Below, piece by piece: positions 5,733-8,828 of a stretch of DNA of 8,828 nt (position 1 is the stretch's first letter; each line of letters opens with the position of its first letter). Below the pieces are notes generated by a model. The model saw nothing but the letters and a program-made list of their open reading frames with translations, had not been told where the DNA came from and did not search any database. The stretch is from Alphaproteobacteria bacterium (GTDB lineage Bacteria > Pseudomonadota > Alphaproteobacteria > Micropepsales > Micropepsaceae), in the NCBI GenBank assembly GCA_019508105.1, contig JAEKMB010000303.1:1-8828 (forward strand). Direction: 5' to 3'. The position numbers and the translations under genes are program-made.

Positions 5733-6866
5733 TCAGTGGCTGGCCACCAGGGTCCAGAAGTGGGCGACCACGGCATCCTTCTCGGGCGCCTTGACCTTGG
5801 CGAAGGCCGCCTTGGCATCGCCCTTCTGGCCGGCGGCGAGATAGGCCTGGCCTAGGCGCATCTGGCCGTTGTTGGCGTCCTTGAGCGGTTTCTTGAGGCC
5901 GTTCTGGATCACGCCGATGGCCTCCTTGGCCTTGCCTTCACCGATCATGTTCTCGCCCATGGCGACCAAGTCATCACCCTGGGGCGCGGCATTGGCGGCG
6001 GCCAGGTCCTTGGCCTCGCTGGCGGCCCGGGCCGCAGCCATCTGCTTGGCCGTGCTCAGCAGGCGTTGCGAGCGGTCATCCGTCAGTAGCTTGGCGGCCA
6101 CGCCCTTCTCCAGTACGCCTTGGGCTTCCGCGGCAAACTTGAACTGCAGGGCGAACTGGCCGAGCGAGATATAGTCGTCCTTGCCCGACATGCTGCCGGT
6201 CAGAAGGCGGATGCGGGCGATGTCCAGGGTGTTGTGGTCGGAAAGGCCGCGCGAACGCTCGCCGAGCTTGAGCAGGCCGGTCCAATATTCCGCCTTGCCG
6301 GTACGGGCGACCAATTGTTCCAGCGCGTCGCGCTGGGTGGCGTCGTCGCCGATTTCATAGGCGCAGCGCGCCTGCAGGGCCAGCGCGGTCTCGCTGCCGC
6401 CCAGGGACTTGCTGTAGCGCACGCAGCCGGCGAAATCGCGCGCCTTGTAATAGGCCTGGCCGACGATCAGCTGGGACTGGGCGTCGAAGACATTGTTCTT
6501 CTTCAGATACTCCGCGTCGGCGATCACCTCCTTGAACTTGCCCGAATTATAATCCTGGGCGAACTTGGCCTTGGCGCCGCCGGGGGTGTTGGGATCCGCC
6601 GAGGAGATCGCAATCGCGCTCTTGAATTGGCTGATGACGGCGCGATCATCCGAACTGGAGGCGGCAGCCTCTGCTTCATTCAGCTTGGTCCTGGCGCCGG
6701 CGTAGTTCTTGGCCGCGATCATCGCCTGGGCTTCCTTGAGCAGCGGCCCGACCTTGGCGCTGACCGTGGCGGCCTGGGCGGCGGGAGCCAGGACAAGGGC
6801 CGCGCCGGCGGCAGCGGTTCCCAGAAGAATCGCCGTCAGGGCGGCACGCAGTTTACGGACAGTCAT
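5733..6866 (-). CDS. Periplasmic TPR-like protein linked to the TonB cluster
   Basis: 377-aa protein with a clear signal peptide: basic start MTVRKLR, hydrophobic stretch about 8-28, and AQA (30-32) as a likely cleavage site. The mature part is alpha-helical and Ala-rich, with tetratricopeptide-like helical pairs: LLKEAQAMIAAKNYAGART (42-60), a pair around 100-145 containing LIVGQAYYKARDFAGC, and a C-terminal pair around 301-356 containing MRLGQAYLAAGQKGDA. Between them is a less regular helical domain with two cysteines (C148, C168). No enzymatic motif is visible. A similar gene often follows tonB-exbB-exbD-exbD in alphaproteobacteria, so an accessory role in TonB-dependent uptake or motor assembly is plausible but inferred. 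The start is supported by GAGG (6877-6874) 7 bases upstream. Expression probably relies on readthrough of the hairpin at 6898-6925, because little room for a separate promoter remains. Confidence 0.8.
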   Translation of the reverse strand: MTVRKLRAALTAILLGTAAAGAALVLAPAAQAATVSAKVGPLLKEAQAMIAAKNYAGARTKLNEAEAAASSSDDRAVISQFKSAIAISSADPNTPGGAKAKFAQDYNSGKFKEVIADAEYLKKNNVFDAQSQLIVGQAYYKARDFAGCVRYSKSLGGSETALALQARCAYEIGDDATQRDALEQLVARTGKAEYWTGLLKLGERSRGLSDHNTLDIARIRLLTGSMSGKDDYISLGQFALQFKFAAEAQGVLEKGVAAKLLTDDRSQRLLSTAKQMAAARAASEAKDLAAANAAPQGDDLVAMGENMIGEGKAKEAIGVIQNGLKKPLKDANNGQMRLGQAYLAAGQKGDAKAAFAKVKAPEKDAVVAHFWTLVASH

Positions 6867-6885
6867 GACAAGACCTCATATTCAT

Positions 6886-6925
6886 TCACAAAAAGGGAAA
6901 GCGTGCGGGGTTGCCGCACGCTTTT
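6886..6925 (-). terminator. Intercistronic hairpin terminator after exbD2
   Basis: AAAGCGTGCGG (6898-6908) pairs with CCGCACGCTTT (6914-6924), an 11-bp stem with a 5-base loop. Read leftward it is followed by an interrupted T-rich tract (TTTCCCTTTTT). It lies in the 84-base gap between exbD2 and the TPR-like gene. The interrupted U-tract suggests partial termination or an RNA-stability element that lowers expression of the downstream gene relative to the motor genes. Confidence 0.7.
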
Positions 6926-6950
6926 CACCGACGGCCATGACCCTCACGGC

Positions 6951-7364
6951 CTAATTATACTGGTCAATCCCGCTAAAACCAATATGGGTCTCACCCAGGC
7001 GCTGGGCATCCGCCAGCACGCGGGCCACGGCGTCATATTTGGCCAACCGGTTGGGATTGACATGGATTTCGGGCTGCGGGTTCTTCCTGGCCGCATCCTC
7101 CAAATAGGCGTCCATGGTGGGGCGGTCCACCGCGGCGCCATTCCAGGTGATGGTGCCGTCAAAGTCCACACCCAGCTCCACCGTCTCCGGGATCACCGTC
7201 GGCGGGGTCGCGTTGGGGGCGGGCATGTCCAGCTTCACTGCATGGGTCTGGATCGGCAGGGTGACGATCAGAAGGACGAGCAGAACGAGCATCACGTCGA
7301 TCAGCGGCGTGGTGTTCATCTCCACCATCACCTCGCCTTCAGCGGTACCAGTACTCATTGCCAT
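6951..7364 (-). CDS. exbD: ExbD/TolR family protein 2
   Basis: 137-aa ExbD. It has a short cytoplasmic N-terminus, then the single membrane helix with the signature MNTTPLIDVMLVLLVLLIV (16-34), including the essential membrane aspartate D23, which couples proton flow to work on TonB. The periplasmic domain (about 41-137) ends with the usual beta/alpha part (PEIHVNPNRLAKYDAVARVL). ATG 7364 has GAGG (7377-7374) 9 bases upstream; a second ATG at 7358 would be too far from it. It follows exbD1 by 11 bases, so its ribosome site overlaps the exbD1 stop and translation is likely coupled. A second, divergent ExbD copy in tandem is common in this class of bacteria. A TolR role is less likely without tolQ/tolA context. 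Confidence 0.92.
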   Translation of the reverse strand: MAMSTGTAEGEVMVEMNTTPLIDVMLVLLVLLIVTLPIQTHAVKLDMPAPNATPPTVIPETVELGVDFDGTITWNGAAVDRPTMDAYLEDAARKNPQPEIHVNPNRLAKYDAVARVLADAQRLGETHIGFSGIDQYN

Positions 7365-7375
7365 GGCGAATTACC

Positions 7376-7831
7376 TCAATAGCTGCTGGCTTCGAGAGAG
7401 TGGGGTTCGGTGATGAAACCCACTTTCTGGATGCCGGCCTTCTGACAGGCCAGGATGACGCGGCCGATAGCTTCGAAACGAACACCCTTGTCGCCGCGGA
7501 TATGCACTTCGGGCAGCGGCTTGTTGGCCGCCTGCGCCCGCTTCAGGGCGTCGACAAAGTTGCGCGTCATCGTCGTCTGATCGACCGGGACGTTGTTGAA
7601 GTAGGTCTGCTCGTCCTCGGTCACCGCGATCACAATATTTTCAGGCTTGGTCTGAGTGACGATATTGCGATAGGTCGGCAACGTGACGGGCACCACCTTG
7701 AGCACCACCGGAATGGTGACCAGGAAGATGATGAGCATGACGAGCATCACGTCCACCAAAGGGGTGGTGTTGATCGTGACGTTCAATTCCTGCTCGTCGT
7801 CCTCTACGGCATGCTGGACGTCGACTGACAT
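7376..7831 (-). CDS. exbD: ExbD/TolR family protein 1
   Basis: 151-aa ExbD. An acidic N-terminus (EDDEQE at 10-15) leads into the membrane helix INTTPLVDVMLVMLIIFLVT (20-39), with the conserved proton-path aspartate D27. The periplasmic domain is complete, with PEVHIRGDKGVRFEAIGRV near 107-125 and QKVGFITEP (about 135-143). Its length is normal for ExbD. The start at 7831 has GGAG (7843-7840) 8 bases upstream. It lies 31 bases after exbB and 11 bases before exbD2. It appears intact, so the defect in the neighbouring exbB is not part of wider decay here. Confidence 0.93.
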   Translation of the reverse strand: MSVDVQHAVEDDEQELNVTINTTPLVDVMLVMLIIFLVTIPVVLKVVPVTLPTYRNIVTQTKPENIVIAVTEDEQTYFNNVPVDQTTMTRNFVDALKRAQAANKPLPEVHIRGDKGVRFEAIGRVILACQKAGIQKVGFITEPHSLEASSY

Positions 7832-7862
7832 AATTTTATCTCCGTGAGACTATCGGCTCAGC

Positions 7863-8546
7863 CTACTTGCTCTTGCTGATGAGATAGGCCTGCAGGTCGC
7901 CCGCGAAGGCGCGCAGCTTCTCGGTGATCACCTTGTTGCGGCGGACCAGGTAGTTGTACAGCAGCACCGCGGGCAGGAAGGCGATGCCGCCCTGCATACG
8001 GGCATTGGCGTCTTCGAGCTGACGGGTCAGGGTCATGCCGATCCAGTCCGATAGGCCCACCAGGGTGGTGCCGCCGGTGGAAGCCTTGAGGCCGGCTTCG
8101 GCGATGCCGCGGAAGACGGAGTTCTTGGGCAACTTGTCGACGCCTTCATTCAGGGTGGCGGAGGTCCAGAACTTCTTCTCGACCTGCGAGGCCTGGTTCA
8201 TGAGGCGTTGCTGTTCGATCCACTTGGTAAAGAAGATGTACCAGGTGCCGGCCGACATGATGACCAGGGTGCCCAGGATGATGCGGCTGATCCAGTCGCC
8301 ATTCTCGACCATGTGCTTCAGACCGTAGGGGGTCGAGGCGTCGGCGGCGTTGACCTTGGAGGCGGCGCTGCCAGGAGCGGCGTCGCCGGCCGGAGCAGGC
8401 GCCGGGGGGGCGGCGTCGGCAGCGGGCGCAGCCGGCGGGGCGGCGGCGGCAGGCGCCGGAGCGGCCTGGGCATAAACCGGAGCAACGGCGCTCAGGCTGG
8501 TCATGGCGACGATGGCGGCAGCGATCGTCAGTTTCTTGAAGTTCAT
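7863..8546 (-). CDS. exbB: ExbB (MotA/TolQ/ExbB proton channel family) with internal deletion of TM2-TM3
   Basis: 227 aa; ExbB proteins with this N-terminal extension are usually about 285. In order: a signal-like hydrophobic start (1-26, ending VYAQA), an Ala/Pro-rich linker (27-65), TM1 (about 86-107) and a cytoplasmic region (108-186) that looks normal. Then ARMQGGIAFL (182-191) joins directly to PAVLLYNYLVRRNKV (192-206). In ordinary ExbB these two stretches are separated by about 55-60 residues holding TM2, the short loop and most of TM3, with the polar residues that line the proton channel (E. coli T148, E176, T181). Those residues are absent. The reading frame is kept and the C-terminus (KLRAFAGDLQAYL) is normal. 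It could be a real in-frame deletion, an inactive allele, or an assembly error. The Shine-Dalgarno is weak. tonB lies 48 bases upstream and exbD1 31 bases downstream. Confidence 0.9.
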   Translation of the reverse strand: MNFKKLTIAAAIVAMTSLSAVAPVYAQAAPAPAAAAPPAAPAADAAPPAPAPAGDAAPGSAASKVNAADASTPYGLKHMVENGDWISRIILGTLVIMSAGTWYIFFTKWIEQQRLMNQASQVEKKFWTSATLNEGVDKLPKNSVFRGIAEAGLKASTGGTTLVGLSDWIGMTLTRQLEDANARMQGGIAFLPAVLLYNYLVRRNKVITEKLRAFAGDLQAYLISKSK

Positions 8547-8594
8547 TTTTTTCTGCTCTGTGGTAAACCGATGAATTTCGTGGATAGGCGGTGA

Positions 8595-8828
8595 TTATTT
8601 CGCGTCTTTAAGATCCCAGGTGATGCGGATCTGGGTGGAAACGTCGTGGACGACGCCCTGCACGGTGGGCGGCTGCCAGCGCCAGACGCGTTTGACATGA
8701 TCGCAGGCGGCCGTGTCCAGCCGTTCCGAGCCGGAGCTGCTGACGACCTTGCAAGTGTCGACATTGCCTTCGGTGGTGATGTGCACCTCGATCAGGGTCG
8801 TGCCGGACTCATTCAGACGCACCGAGAT
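8595..8828 (-). CDS. tonB: TonB C-terminal domain (partial, cut by window edge)
   Basis: 77 residues of the C-terminal domain of a TonB-family protein. The 5' part, which would include the membrane anchor and proline-rich region, lies outside the window. Visible features are the beta strands VRLNESGTTLIEVHITTEG, then VDTCKVVSSSGSERLDTAA and the helix HVKRVWRWQPPT, which match the TonB_C fold that touches the TonB box of outer-membrane receptors. Two cysteines (in DTCKV and AACDH) could form a disulfide in the periplasm. The stop TAA is at 8597-8595. The position directly upstream of exbB-exbD-exbD supports the assignment: TonB carries energy from the ExbB/ExbD motor to outer-membrane transporters. 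Confidence 0.88.
   Translation of the reverse strand: MSVRLNESGTTLIEVHITTEGNVDTCKVVSSSGSERLDTAACDHVKRVWRWQPPTVQGVVHDVSTQIRITWDLKDAK

Noticed and set aside
5649..5794. Short plus-strand frame after the GtrA gene
   Set aside because: It runs straight through the bidirectional terminator and into the 3' end of the convergent gene; no Shine-Dalgarno or recognisable product.
6120..7382. 420-codon open frame on the plus strand opposite the TPR-like and exbD2 genes
   Set aside because: It crosses two well-supported minus-strand genes and an intergenic terminator, and its product is low-complexity Gly/Leu/His sequence without motifs.
8330..8470. Apparent GC-rich repeat region inside exbB
   Set aside because: It encodes the Ala/Pro-rich linker after the ExbB signal-like segment, a common low-complexity extension in this group, so it is not a separate repeat element.

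Overview
The window is GC-rich DNA that looks chromosomal and alphaproteobacterial. The signs are codon use, an ExbB with a long Ala/Pro-rich N-terminal extension, a TonB-ExbB-ExbD-ExbD cluster followed by a periplasmic repeat protein, and a small RNA resembling a known alphaproteobacterial family. I cannot name a genus. The left half is transcribed rightward (lipid and glycan enzymes) and the right half leftward (TonB energy-transduction motor). The two halves meet at a shared bidirectional terminator near 5681-5715.

Layout. 1-521 has no convincing protein gene. It holds a structured dispersed repeat (copy A), a second long palindrome, a leftward small-RNA gene with its own promoter and terminator, and two inverted repeats in front of the first gene. 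522-2487 is a two-gene unit: an LpxH-like metallophosphoesterase and a GT4 glycosyltransferase 4 bases apart. 2488-2669 holds a second copy (B) of the structured repeat and a leader hairpin. 2670-5598 is a tightly coupled three-gene operon with 4-base ATGA and GTGA overlaps: a polytopic GT-C-like membrane protein, a GT2 polyprenyl-phosphate sugar synthase, and a GtrA-family membrane protein. Together they have the parts of a Gtr-type system, which makes a lipid-linked sugar, flips it and transfers it outside the cytoplasm. 8828-6951, read leftward, is tonB (partial), exbB, exbD1 and exbD2. A hairpin terminator follows, then a signal-peptide-bearing TPR-like protein (6866-5733).

Most notable observations. 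(1) The ExbB protein lacks an in-frame block of roughly 55-60 residues that should contain all of TM2 and most of TM3, the proton-conducting core. Sequence before and after the junction at about 7973/7974 is otherwise normal. (2) An approximately 85-nt leftward RNA at about 179-269 has three hairpins, an unpaired UUUCCUCCCU anti-Shine-Dalgarno motif and a Rho-independent terminator, resembling the alpha-r8/MmgR sRNA family. (3) Two related, strongly folded intergenic repeats lie at 2-86 and 2500-2576. I saw no CRISPR array, tRNA, rRNA, transposase or phage gene.
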